DNA of 64,000 bases from CADEDH01 sp965216205 (GTDB taxonomy: Bacteria > Actinomycetota > Acidimicrobiia > Acidimicrobiales > SZUA-35). Below the pieces are notes generated by a model. The model did not search any database. It saw only the letters and a list, made by a program, of their open reading frames with translations, and was not told where the DNA came from. The stretch covers positions 4,092,001-4,156,000 of the forward strand of contig OZ244139.1 in the NCBI GenBank assembly GCA_965216205.1. Direction: 5' to 3'. Shown here in pieces: positions 26,542 through 34,940 of the stretch. Both the position numbers and the translations under genes were made by a program. Position 1 is the first letter of the stretch. Every line of letters begins with the position of its first letter.

Positions 26542-27210
26542 TCAGCTGTTGGCCACGACGGTTTCGGCCATAGGGCTGAGTTGGAAAACCGATGGCATCC
26601 GGCGGGTCAGGGCGGTGGGTCCGTCGAACGAGAGGCGTTGGTCGCGGAGTGCCTTCTTGATCGGGAGGTGACCGAGCCACACCTGGTAGAGGGTGGAGAG
26701 GTCCGAGGTGACGGTCACGTCGACGTCGTAGCCGGGGTCGGTCAGGCATACCGAGGGGTCACCGGACTCGACGACCAGCCAGAAGGGTTGGGGGTCGTCG
26801 GTGAAGCGCAGGTGCAGGACGCTGCGCCGGTCGGGAAGGCCCGAGGTGTCCAGCCGGGAGTGCATCCACCAGACCAGGACCTCGGCGTCGAGCTCTTCGA
26901 GCTCGGGTTCGCCAAAGGTCCAGCGCGCTCCCCAGGCCCCGAGCCCGAAGACGATCGGCTCCAGCTGCCGGCCGGCCTCGGTCAGCAGGTACTCGCCGTC
27001 GAGTCGCTCGACGATATCGGCCTGCTCGAGTTGGCGAAGGCGCTTGGTCAGCAGCGTCCGGGACAGGCCGGGGAGGCCACGACTGAGGTCGTTGAAGCGG
27101 GTGGTGCCGACGAGCAGATCGCGGATGATCAGAAGCGTCCATCGCTCGCCGAGCACGTCGAGCGCCCGCGAGATCGGGCAGTACTGGCCGTATCCGGAAT
27201 CCCTGGCCAT
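26542..27210 (-). CDS. HxlR-family transcriptional regulator with C-terminal sterol-carrier-like domain
   Basis: This 222-residue protein has the HxlR winged helix at residues 1-100, with YCPISRALDVLGERWTLLIIRD containing the conserved cysteine, FNDLSRGLPGLSRTLLTKRL and LTEAGRQLEPI. A C-terminal domain at about 105-222 follows (LHLRFTDDPQPFWLVVESGD, LSTLYQVWLGHLPIKKAL) that resembles SCP2-like lipid-binding modules. The ATG at 27210 fits the family start. It is divergent from the acyl-CoA dehydrogenase gene with about 106 bp between starts, so it probably controls it in response to an acyl or lipid ligand. Confidence 0.82.
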   Translation of the reverse strand: MARDSGYGQYCPISRALDVLGERWTLLIIRDLLVGTTRFNDLSRGLPGLSRTLLTKRLRQLEQADIVERLDGEYLLTEAGRQLEPIVFGLGAWGARWTFGEPELEELDAEVLVWWMHSRLDTSGLPDRRSVLHLRFTDDPQPFWLVVESGDPSVCLTDPGYDVDVTVTSDLSTLYQVWLGHLPIKKALRDQRLSFDGPTALTRRMPSVFQLSPMAETVVANS

Positions 27211-27303
27211 CGTTGCCTCCTGTACGCCGGCCCCCACCGACCAGTACAGATTCTAGACCAGGAAGGTCCACAGAAGGGACTGGTTCGGGCCCGGCCTCGT
27301 TCG

Positions 27304-27309
27304 TAGGTT
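27304..27309 (+). promoter_or_regulatory. -10 box for leaderless acyl-CoA dehydrogenase transcript
   Basis: TAGGTT ends seven bases before the ATG at 27317. Confidence 0.4.
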
Positions 27310-27316
27310 CGCAAGT

Positions 27317-28492
27317 ATGACGATCATCAACGAGACCGACGAAACCAACGACGTCACGGACCGGTCGCCGATCGGTTCGTCCGCCCCGGCCTACTGGGTC
27401 GGCTTGGCCCGCGACATCGGCGTGCGCCTGCAACCGGGTGTCGCCGAGCGTGACCAGACCGGTGAGATCTCCCACGCCGCCTTCGAGCTGTTGCGGGAAC
27501 AGGGTGCGACGACGGCGCTCGTCCCGCGGGAGTTCGGGGGCGGTGGCGCCGAGCACGCCGAGTTCGGGGCGTTCCTCCGCGAGCTCGGTCGCCACGACCC
27601 CGCGACCGCTCTGACCCTGTCCATGCACAGCCATCTCGTCGCCACCCAGGTCTGGCGGCACGGCCGCGGCTTGGACGCATCGGCCTTCTTCTCCAAGGTA
27701 GCCGGAGGGGTGATCATGATCAGTACCGGGGCGTCCGACTGGGTCGGGTCCTCCGGTGCCGCCGTCGCCGTCGAGGGCGGGTACCGGGTCGACGCCAGGA
27801 AGATCCCGGTGAGCGGCTGCGAGGTCGGCGATGTCCTCGTCACCTCCATTCGATGGGAGGACGCGTTCGACCGCCCGCAGGTGATCCATTGCTCGATCCC
27901 CTTCGACGCCACCGGGGTCAGCATCGAGCGGACCTGGGACACGCTGGGCATGCGGGCGACCGGGTCCCACTCGGTGGTCCTCGAGGACGTGTTCGTCCCG
28001 GAGTCCGCGGTCTCCCTGATCCGGCCGGCGGATGCCTGGCACCCGATCTGGAACACCGTGCTCGGCGCAGCTATGCCGCTGATCATGGCGCCCTACGTCG
28101 GGATCGCCGATGCGGCGGTGGCGGCGGCGACCGAGATCGTCGCCGGCCGCTCCGATCCCCACGTGCTCCAACTGGTCGGTGAGATGATCACCGCCCACAC
28201 CACCGGTGCCGACGCGGTGACCGCCATGCTGGCTTCGTCGGACGACCTCCGCTTCGACAACACCGATGAGCACTCGAGCGTCACCCTGGCCCGCAAGACC
28301 GTGGCCGCCGAGGCGCTGATCGAGACGGTCCGACTGGCCATCGAGGTCACCGGAGGGGTCGGGTTCGCGAGGAGCTCCAAGCTCGAGCGCCTCTATCGCG
28401 ACATCCACGGCTGCCTGTTCCACCCGTTGCCCCGGGCCAAGCAGAGTCGGTTCTCGGGGCGAGTGTCGCTCGGGTTCGATCCGTTCGGCTGA
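27317..28492 (+). CDS. Acyl-CoA dehydrogenase family protein
   Basis: This 391-residue flavoenzyme matches the acyl-CoA dehydrogenase fold. Helical N-domain contains LLREQGATTALVPREFGGGG; the middle domain has ISTGASDWVGSSGA and WDTLGMRATGSHSVVLEDVF. The C-terminal helical bundle ends with TGGVGFARSSKLERLYRDIH. The usual catalytic glutamate position cannot be fixed by eye. The expected role is alpha,beta-desaturation of an acyl-CoA or a related flavin reaction. It is divergent from the HxlR-SCP2-like regulator. The translocase-like gene starts 27 bp downstream. Confidence 0.88.
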   Translation: MTIINETDETNDVTDRSPIGSSAPAYWVGLARDIGVRLQPGVAERDQTGEISHAAFELLREQGATTALVPREFGGGGAEHAEFGAFLRELGRHDPATALTLSMHSHLVATQVWRHGRGLDASAFFSKVAGGVIMISTGASDWVGSSGAAVAVEGGYRVDARKIPVSGCEVGDVLVTSIRWEDAFDRPQVIHCSIPFDATGVSIERTWDTLGMRATGSHSVVLEDVFVPESAVSLIRPADAWHPIWNTVLGAAMPLIMAPYVGIADAAVAAATEIVAGRSDPHVLQLVGEMITAHTTGADAVTAMLASSDDLRFDNTDEHSSVTLARKTVAAEALIETVRLAIEVTGGVGFARSSKLERLYRDIHGCLFHPLPRAKQSRFSGRVSLGFDPFG

Positions 28493-28519
28493 GGCCGGTA
28501 TCCACGAGCCGGGCTGGCG

Positions 28520-31500
28520 ATGACGCGGTCGGCGAGCACGACGTCCGTGCGCCGCAGGCGACCGATGTCACCACCGGGCCCCTCCGGTCCCGGCGGTCCG
28601 GCCACCGATGCCGGCGCCGACCGTGGGCCCGCTGGCATGGAACGGGAGGGGCCGCCGACCTGGTGGGGCCCGGGTCCCGCCAGACCGGTGATGGCGGCGT
28701 TCCTCGGTCTCCAGTCCACCCACGCGCTCTCGTCGAACGCGGCCGACGCCTTGTTCTTCTCCCGCTTCGGTGTCGTGCATCTCCCGGTGCTGTACATCGT
28801 GCTCGGGCTGGCCACCATGGCCGCCCTGCTCGGCTACACGGCTGCGCTGATGAGGCTCGGTCGGCGCACCGTCTACCTGGGCGTGCTGGCCGTCGGCGCC
28901 GCCGGCATGGCCACGCTTCGGCTGCTCGTGGCCTCGGGGGAGCGCTGGGTTCTGGCCGTCGTCTGGGTGGTGGCCAATGTGTTCATCCTCGTCACCTTGG
29001 CCCTGATGTGGAACCTGGCCGGCAACACCGTCGATGCTCGATCGGCAAAGCGGTGGTATCCGCTGTTCGCCGGGGCCGGCGTGCTCGGTGGGGTGATCGG
29101 CAACGTCGCCACCGGTCCGCTCGTGGCCTTGATCGGTACACCGAACCTCCTGGTCCTGACCGCGGCGATCTACGTGCTGGCGGCGGCAGCGATCGCACGG
29201 GTGGCCTTCGGTCCCGAACCGGAGTTCCGAGAACCGGTGCTGGCCCGGCTCGCCGCCGACGTCGGACTCGGTGTCCGGTCCCCGCTGCTGCGACTGGTGG
29301 CGGTGGCGATGGCGCTGGCCACCACGCTGTTCTACCTGGTGGCCTTCCCGTTCAGCGAGGCGGTGGCGGCATCGTTCGATCGCGAAGCGGACATCGCCAC
29401 CTTCCTCGGCCTCTTCTCGGCCGGGGCCACGGCGGCCACCCTGCTGATGGCGATGCTGGTGGCCAACCGCCTGTTGGCCCGGCTCGGGGTGTTGACAGCC
29501 TGGTTTCTGGTGGCCGTGACCTACGTCGCCGGCTTCACTATCTGGCTGGCGACGCTGTCCCTGGCCACCGCCTCGCTGTTCCGGCTGGCGCAGTGGGTCA
29601 TGGCCTCGACCATCGGCGAGACCGCCAGGTCGGCGGTGTTCAACGCACTCCGTGCCGACCGGCGAGGTGAGGTGATGGCAGCCTTCGCCGCCATCCCGAC
29701 GCAGCTCGGCGTGGTCGGTGCCGGCGTCATGCTGCTGGCGCTACGGCGCGCCGATGACCGGGCCGGCTCCGCGGTCGGCCTGTTGCTGGCTGCCGCACTG
29801 GCCGGCGCCATCTGGCGCATGCGCCGCCACTACTCCGCTGCCCTCGTCGACGCACTCCGGGAGGGCGTGTCCATCGCCTTCACGTCGCCGCACCGGGGAT
29901 TCTCGTCGATGGCAACCGATGCCGATGCCACGTCGACCCTCTTGGCTGGTACGGTCGACGACCGACCGGAGATCCGGCGCCTCTCGGCGGAGATCATCGG
30001 CCGGGCCGAGCTGGTCGACGGCCTCCCTGCGCTCACCACGCTGCTCGATGACGAGGACCTCTCGGTTCGGCTGGCCGCGTTCGACGGGCTGGATCACATC
30101 GGCGACAGAAGCGGCCAGGCCGGACGGCCGTGGGCCGATCGTGTCCTGTCGGCGCTGTTCCCTGCTGACGGCTCGTTCGCCGGTCTGGAGGCGGCCACCC
30201 CAGACGAGCGAGCTCGAGTCACCCGCTGGCTGGTCAAGGCTGGCGAGCTCTCGACCGCAGACCGGCTCCTGACCGGGATGCTCTCCTCGGACGACAGTGG
30301 AGAGCGCACCGCGGCGTTGCACGCGGTCACCGACATGAAGTGGGCGCCGGACCGCGGCGACATTGCGCGGCTCCTCGTCGACGACCCGTCGATCGTCGTG
30401 CGCTCGGCGGCATCCGCCGCCACGGCCGTCCTGGCTGGCGCTGGCGACGAGCTCTACCGGGGCCTGCTCGACCAGGACCCGACGGTTCGCTCGGCCGCCG
30501 CTGAAGCCTGGCGCGACGCCGATGGGGAGCCTGAACCGGTCCTGGCCCTGCTCGAGCAGGAACGACCGGAGCTCTGGGAAGCGGCGATCGTCGCGCTCGG
30601 GCACCGGGCGGCCCAGGTCGGTGACCGGGTATCGACCTGGGCGACACGCCGGGTCGTCGATGCGGCCATGGTCAGGGCCCAACATGGTGTGATCTCCCTG
30701 TTCGCCGACGACCCAGCGATGCCGGCCAGTGCCTATCTCGCAGCGCTCCTGCAACAACGGGTGGCGATGTCCACCCGCGTCGCCCTGCGCATCCTGGCCC
30801 TCCTCGAACCGGAGGAGACCGCGCACCTCATCATCGACGGCCTCAGCTCCGAAGACCCCGACGCCAGAGCGCAGGCCCTGGAGGCGGCGGAGGCGATCGG
30901 CGGCCGCCTGGCCCACCAGGTCGTGCCGATCCTCGACGGATCGACGGTCGGTCCCGAGTCGATCAGGACCGCCATCGCCCAGCTCAGCGGCGATCCCGAT
31001 CCCTGGATCCGGATGCTGGCATTCCGCTCCGCCACCGAGTTGGCGGCAAGGGACTGGGCCGACGGTCTGGCCTCCGCATCCCGAGATCCCGACCGACGCG
31101 TCCGCGACACGGCGGGCCACGTCGCCACACGATTGGAGCCAACAATGGGTGAGACCCTGGACACCGTCGGACGACTCGATCGCATGCTGATGCTTCGCCG
31201 GGTCCCCATCTTCGAGTCGCTGCTGCCAGAAGACCTCGAACGAGTGGCCGAGGTCGCCGTCGAGCAGACCTTCGCCGCCGGGGAGCTGCTGTTCGCGGCC
31301 GGCGACCCGAGTCAGGACTTGCTTCTGGTCCTCGACGGCGACGTCGACCTCGTCGCCGAGGGCCAGCCGCTCGTCGAGCGTCTGGGACCCGGCAACCACA
31401 TCGGCGAACTGGCGGCGCTCTGCGGCCAGCCTCGCACCACCGATGCCAGAGCCAGTGGACGAGTCAGGGTGCTCTCCATCGAGGCCGGGGTCCTCAACCG

Positions 31501-31618
31501 GCTGCTCGACGATCGCCCCGACGTCATGCGCCAGATGCTGTCCGACCTCGCGGCGCGCCTGACCAACCATCTCCGGCAGGCCGACACCGCATCGGCGCAG
31601 GTACAGAAGTTGTACTGA
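28520..31618 (+). CDS. Nucleotide-translocase-like membrane protein fused to HEAT repeats and a cNMP-binding domain
   Basis: The 1032-residue protein has three parts. Residues about 55-430 form 10-12 hydrophobic helices of the ATP/ADP-translocase (Npt/Ntt)-like MFS type, including ALMWNLAGNTVDARSAKRWY and RLAQWVMASTIGETARSAVF. Residues about 475-850 are HEAT-like helical repeats (DGLPALTTLLDDEDLSVRLA and similar units). Residues about 880-1020 form a CRP-type cyclic-nucleotide-binding domain (LRRVPIFESLLPEDLERVAE, ERLGPGNHIGELAALCGQPR). The proline/glycine-rich N-terminus is doubtful; ATGs at 28637 or 28691 are alternative starts. The domain order suggests a membrane protein gated by a nucleotide. 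The substrate is unknown. Confidence 0.82.
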   Translation: MTRSASTTSVRRRRPMSPPGPSGPGGPATDAGADRGPAGMEREGPPTWWGPGPARPVMAAFLGLQSTHALSSNAADALFFSRFGVVHLPVLYIVLGLATMAALLGYTAALMRLGRRTVYLGVLAVGAAGMATLRLLVASGERWVLAVVWVVANVFILVTLALMWNLAGNTVDARSAKRWYPLFAGAGVLGGVIGNVATGPLVALIGTPNLLVLTAAIYVLAAAAIARVAFGPEPEFREPVLARLAADVGLGVRSPLLRLVAVAMALATTLFYLVAFPFSEAVAASFDREADIATFLGLFSAGATAATLLMAMLVANRLLARLGVLTAWFLVAVTYVAGFTIWLATLSLATASLFRLAQWVMASTIGETARSAVFNALRADRRGEVMAAFAAIPTQLGVVGAGVMLLALRRADDRAGSAVGLLLAAALAGAIWRMRRHYSAALVDALREGVSIAFTSPHRGFSSMATDADATSTLLAGTVDDRPEIRRLSAEIIGRAELVDGLPALTTLLDDEDLSVRLAAFDGLDHIGDRSGQAGRPWADRVLSALFPADGSFAGLEAATPDERARVTRWLVKAGELSTADRLLTGMLSSDDSGERTAALHAVTDMKWAPDRGDIARLLVDDPSIVVRSAASAATAVLAGAGDELYRGLLDQDPTVRSAAAEAWRDADGEPEPVLALLEQERPELWEAAIVALGHRAAQVGDRVSTWATRRVVDAAMVRAQHGVISLFADDPAMPASAYLAALLQQRVAMSTRVALRILALLEPEETAHLIIDGLSSEDPDARAQALEAAEAIGGRLAHQVVPILDGSTVGPESIRTAIAQLSGDPDPWIRMLAFRSATELAARDWADGLASASRDPDRRVRDTAGHVATRLEPTMGETLDTVGRLDRMLMLRRVPIFESLLPEDLERVAEVAVEQTFAAGELLFAAGDPSQDLLLVLDGDVDLVAEGQPLVERLGPGNHIGELAALCGQPRTTDARASGRVRVLSIEAGVLNRLLDDRPDVMRQMLSDLAARLTNHLRQADTASAQVQKLY

Positions 31619-31759
31619 TCAGGTCCACTCTTCGCACTGGGCGATGCCTCACCCACCACTCAGACTCGAAATCGAGACAGACACACAGATCGTGAGGCCG
31701 GTCTGCGACATGCACCCGTGCCCAGGACACCTCTCGACCCCAGCAAAGGAGCAATGATC

Positions 31760-32179
31760 ATGTCGATAGAAGCGAACAAGGCCGTCCTGCGTCGCGGCGC
31801 CGAGGCGTTCAACAACCGCGAGGACCGATCGGGCTGGCTCGACATCCACGACCCGTCCGTCGTCGCCGAGGGGCTCGCACCGACCCCCGTCGGCCTCGAG
31901 GGGGTGACGGAGTTCTACGCCGGGCTCTGGTCGGCGTTCCCAGATCTCCACATCACCATCGAAGACATGGTGGGCGAGGGGGATCGGGTGGCCTGGCGGC
32001 TGAAGGTCACCGGCACCCAGCAGGCCGAATTCCGGGGCGTGCCCGCCAACGGCACCCGGGTGGAGTTCGCCGCCCAGTACGTCTTCCGGTTCCGGGACGG
32101 CAAGATCATCGAGCGCTGGACCAACTTCGACCGGCTCGGCGTGATGATCCAGCTGGGAGCCATCCCAGCGCCGGCCTAG
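31760..32179 (+). CDS. SnoaL/NTF2-like ester cyclase family protein
   Basis: This 139-residue single-domain protein has the SnoaL-type cone fold: NKAVLRRGAEAFNNREDRSG, LEGVTEFYAGLWSAFPDLHI and AAQYVFRFRDGKIIERWTNF. Homologues include polyketide cyclases and limonene-epoxide-hydrolase-like enzymes. Start choice: AGGAG at 31747-31751 is eight bases from the ATG at 31760 but only two from the ATG at 31754, so the later start is preferred. It lies 141 bp after the translocase-HEAT gene. Confidence 0.82.
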   Translation: MSIEANKAVLRRGAEAFNNREDRSGWLDIHDPSVVAEGLAPTPVGLEGVTEFYAGLWSAFPDLHITIEDMVGEGDRVAWRLKVTGTQQAEFRGVPANGTRVEFAAQYVFRFRDGKIIERWTNFDRLGVMIQLGAIPAPA

Positions 32180-32374
32180 CCGCAGCAGCGGTTTGAACGG
32201 TGGCCCAGGACAGCGGCTGAGCCTCCGAGCTGTCGCCCCGTCGTCAACGACCGACGAGGTGGTCGAGAGGCTCGGCCGCCGTCTGAACCCCGCCAGGCCA
32301 GCTGAGACCGGGACCGGGACCAACAGAAGCCAACGGCGGGGCCGATCAGAGACATCCTTCGCAGAACGGAGCCG

Positions 32375-32740
32375 ATGATGGACATCGAAACGATCAGCCG
32401 GGACGAGCTGAAAGCGAAGCTCGACCGCGGTGACGACTTCAAGCTGGTCATGACCCTTCACGATTGGGCGTTCGACGACGCGCACATTCCCGGGTCGATC
32501 AACGTCACCTCGCCCGCCCTCGCCGCCAGCGAACTGGCCGAGGATGACGAGATCGTCGTGTACTGCTCGGACGAGGCATGCATCGCCAGCCAGATCGCCT
32601 ATCGAGCCCTGCTCGAAGCGGGGTACCGGAAGGTACGTCGATACGCCGGCGGGCTGACCGACTGGCAGGCCGCCGGCTATCCACTCGACGGCAGTGGTGC
32701 AAGTGGCCGACAGGGCGAGTACGCCCGCCGACAGAGCTGA
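32375..32740 (+). CDS. Rhodanese-like sulfurtransferase
   Basis: This 121-residue single rhodanese domain has HIPGSINV near residue 38 and the active-site loop VVYCSDEACIAS with Cys64 as the catalytic cysteine, followed by the RRYAGGLTDWQAAGYPL signature. The six-residue loop CSDEAC carries a second cysteine, so a persulfide or disulfide relay is possible. A double ATG opens the gene; either may be used. The 195 bp upstream contain no other gene. Confidence 0.85.
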   Translation: MMDIETISRDELKAKLDRGDDFKLVMTLHDWAFDDAHIPGSINVTSPALAASELAEDDEIVVYCSDEACIASQIAYRALLEAGYRKVRRYAGGLTDWQAAGYPLDGSGASGRQGEYARRQS

Positions 32741-32865
32741 GATCCCGGGTGCCCCAGTCATCCACTGAGGTTGTGCGGTTGCGGGCGGAGTCGGCGTATC
32801 GAAGACTCCGTGCGGCTGCTGGAGATCTCACGGTTGTCCTGGCGCGTGGCGAGTAGAGCGAACTC

Positions 32866-33456
32866 TCACTGTCTACTGAAGTTGGGCGTGCCTCCGTTGC
32901 GGCCCTGGCCGAACTGGCGGTAGCCGGTGGGGAGCAGTGCTGGGCGGGCGTCGATGAGTCGGCCGATGGAGGTCATCGCGTCAGGCGCGAGGTCGTCAAT
33001 GTCGCGGAGCAGGTCCGGGAGGTTCGACTGGTCAACGATCACCAGGATCTGGGCGGCGGTGCCACCGAGACCATCGGCTGTACTGGCGGTGCCAGGCCAG
33101 CCGAGGTTCCGCAGCGCTACGAGGATGTCGTGGCCGACGCCGGCATCACCACTCAGGAACCCCGATCGGCCGCGCTCGGGTTCCGGCGGACTGGCCCACC
33201 TCAGCCACTCGGGAACGAGACTACGCAAGGCGAGAAGAGCGTTGACCAACTCCCTCGCCGCCGGGGCGCCACCCTCGGTGGCTGGGCCGCTTCGCCGACC
33301 GGTGTACTGCAGTGCGCTGGTCGTGCCGTACTCGACGAGACCCGCCGCAGCCTCAACGAGATCCGCAAGTTCTGCCAGTGGCGCAGATGGCGGATCTCGG
33401 ACAGCTGGCAGACGATCTCCTCTATTCACACGTGGCTCGGATCGTACCCTCACCAA
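32866..33456 (-). CDS. Hypothetical protein of doubtful status, containing repeat R1
   Basis: The 196-residue frame is long and has two helical-looking segments (PLAELADLVEAAAGLVEYGT and DQSNLPDLLRDIDDLAPDAM). Its middle part is encoded by dispersed repeat R1 (33156-33197). No known family is recognised. It could be a real actinobacterial protein invaded by the repeat or a decayed gene read through. No ribosome site is clear at the 33456 start. Confidence 0.35.
   Translation of the reverse strand: MVRVRSEPRVNRGDRLPAVRDPPSAPLAELADLVEAAAGLVEYGTTSALQYTGRRSGPATEGGAPAARELVNALLALRSLVPEWLRWASPPEPERGRSGFLSGDAGVGHDILVALRNLGWPGTASTADGLGGTAAQILVIVDQSNLPDLLRDIDDLAPDAMTSIGRLIDARPALLPTGYRQFGQGRNGGTPNFSRQ
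33156..33197 (+). repeat. Dispersed hairpin repeat R1, copy 3 (best conserved palindrome)
   Basis: GGAACCC at 33156-33162 pairs with GGGTTCC at 33178-33184 around a GC-rich loop, followed by GGCGGACTGGCCC. This copy shows the full stem that has been partly lost in the copies at 8689 and 23693. Confidence 0.6.
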
Positions 33457-33514
33457 CCTCGACCGGTGGAGGCTGGCTCCCGTCGTTGGCGGGTTGTTTG
33501 AGCATCGGACCCGA

Positions 33515-33979
33515 CTACGACATCGTCGAGCCAGTCACCGTGAACAACGATTCGGCGAACACGCCGTTCTCGCCCGGCGCCGGATAGTACGCGATTGGCC
33601 CGGGTTCGCCGTCGGGACTGGCGATGTCGAGGGCGATGCTACCCATCCACCCCCCATCGACGCGGTTGGCGCCAGCGACGAGCGTGAAGTCCTCACCGTC
33701 CACGCCGAACCCGAAGGTGATTGAGTCGTCGGCGATTGAGCACGGTGACACTGCGTTCGGTACATCAAAGGTGAGGTCGAGTCCATCCACCGACGCCGTG
33801 GCCGTTCCGGGCGGTGGAGCGTCGCCAAGCGAAGCCCCCGAACCGCCGTCGTCATCGGACCCAGCTGTGCCGTCACCGTCGGACTCCGGGACGACATCCG
33901 AAGCGGTCGAATCGCCGTCATCGCCACAAGCGCTGAGCACTGTCAGCACCACCGCCATCACAATCCAGATGCGCTTCAT
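33515..33979 (-). CDS. Putative lipoprotein with acidic linker
   Basis: The 154-residue product has a signal peptide (MKRIWIVMAVVLTVLSAC) with lipobox Cys18, so the mature protein is membrane-anchored outside. A low-complexity Asp/Gly/Ser linker (about residues 19-52) leads to a beta-rich domain with LDLTFDVPNAVSPC, then SITFGFGVDGEDFTLVAGAN. The domain has one conserved-looking cysteine. No family is recognised. The start overlaps the end of the degraded HAD gene by four bases. Confidence 0.65.
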   Translation of the reverse strand: MKRIWIVMAVVLTVLSACGDDGDSTASDVVPESDGDGTAGSDDDGGSGASLGDAPPPGTATASVDGLDLTFDVPNAVSPCSIADDSITFGFGVDGEDFTLVAGANRVDGGWMGSIALDIASPDGEPGPIAYYPAPGENGVFAESLFTVTGSTMS

Positions 33980-34443
33980 GGGCCACTCCCCTCCTGCCAG
34001 CAGCAGCCCGTCACGGTACTAGCCCAGCTAGGTAACGGGTCGCCACCAGGTCGGGCCTGGATGGTGTCGAAGTACTGGGCCAGGTCGCTCAGCGGTCCTT
34101 GGAGGCAGAGGTCGATCATCGGTCCATTGTTGGTGAACAGCGCCCTTGGGACGGATCGTTGCTCGAGGGCGTCCAGAGGGCCCGTGGCCGGTTCGAAGCA
34201 ACGACTCCAGACGGCGACCAGCTCGTCGAGTCGAACGGTGTGGTTCAGCCGGTCGAGGATTCGGTCGACCAGCTGATCGGGGGCGTAGCGACCGAGTTCG
34301 GCCTGGCCGTCGAGCCCCGATTCGAAGAGTTCGGCGGTGATGACGGCCGTATCGAGTCCTGTTGCTTCGGCGAGTGCTTCGAGGCGACGCTCGGGTCGGT
34401 AACGTGCTGCGACGCCACCCGAGGCGACTCGAGCCGTCACCAC
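33976..34443 (-). pseudogene. HAD-like hydrolase, degraded at both ends
   Basis: The central part reads like a HAD-superfamily hydrolase cap and core: RYRPERRLEALAEATGLDTA, AELGRYAPDQLVDRILDRL and RALFTNNGPMIDLCLQGPL with the motif II threonine. The expected N-terminal motif I with two aspartates is replaced by ARVASGGVAARYRP, with no aspartate. The C-terminal lysine and acidic motifs are missing after YFDTIQARPGGDP. Without the nucleophile it cannot act as a phosphatase. The reading is most likely a decaying gene. Confidence 0.6.
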
Positions 34444-34468
34444 GCGATGTCGCCCGAGCTGGGAGCGG

Positions 34469-34930
34469 CTAGTCGGCAGGGGCCGGATACGGCCTGGTGA
34501 GGGGCCAGCCGTACTCGCTCGGGCCGTTGTCGCTCAGATAGTCGAGCCGCTTCACGGCGTCTTCGAGCGTGGGGACCTCACCAGCGGGGATCCACCACAG
34601 CACGTTGATGGGGCCGTCGGGCTTCTGGAACCACTCGGACCGGCGGCGGAGGTAGCTGGCGTGGCCGCTCTTGTACATGAAGTGCTTGAGCGACTCCAGG
34701 TCCTCCCAGACCGACAGGTTGGGGGCCCACAACGGGTCCTCTCGACCGGGCACGTCGACGTAGCTCGACGAAGCGCCGTCATCGGACTTCAGGCGCCAGA
34801 TGAACCCGCTGCTCGCCTCGGCGATCGCGTTGATGGGATCGAGCGCAGCTGCGAACTCGGCCATCGCCGCGTCGTCGAGGGGCGCACGGAACAACCCGAG
34901 GTTGAGCTGCGCCAGGTGATGACTCGCCAT
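34469..34930 (-). CDS. DUF3291 family protein
   Basis: This 153-residue protein fits DUF3291, a dimeric alpha/beta-barrel (ABM-like) family. It has HHLAQLNLGLFRAPLDDAAM at the start, SGFIWRLKSDD, WEDLESLKHFMYKSGHASYL, and VLWWIPAGEVPTLEDAVKRL near the end. The family is uncharacterised, with resemblance to heme- or quinone-binding monooxygenase folds. The ATG at 34930 fits the family. It lies 10 bp after the PHP gene and is probably in the same unit. Confidence 0.82.
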   Translation of the reverse strand: MASHHLAQLNLGLFRAPLDDAAMAEFAAALDPINAIAEASSGFIWRLKSDDGASSSYVDVPGREDPLWAPNLSVWEDLESLKHFMYKSGHASYLRRRSEWFQKPDGPINVLWWIPAGEVPTLEDAVKRLDYLSDNGPSEYGWPLTRPYPAPAD

Positions 34931-34940
34931 GACCGCCATG

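Noticed and set aside
26759..28423. 554-residue leftward open frame
   Set aside because: It is antisense to the acyl-CoA dehydrogenase and part of the HxlR gene. High GC keeps the reverse frame open; composition is low-complexity and no family is recognisable.
29741..31570. 609-residue leftward open frame
   Set aside because: It is antisense to the translocase-HEAT-CNBD gene, whose frame has clear domains.
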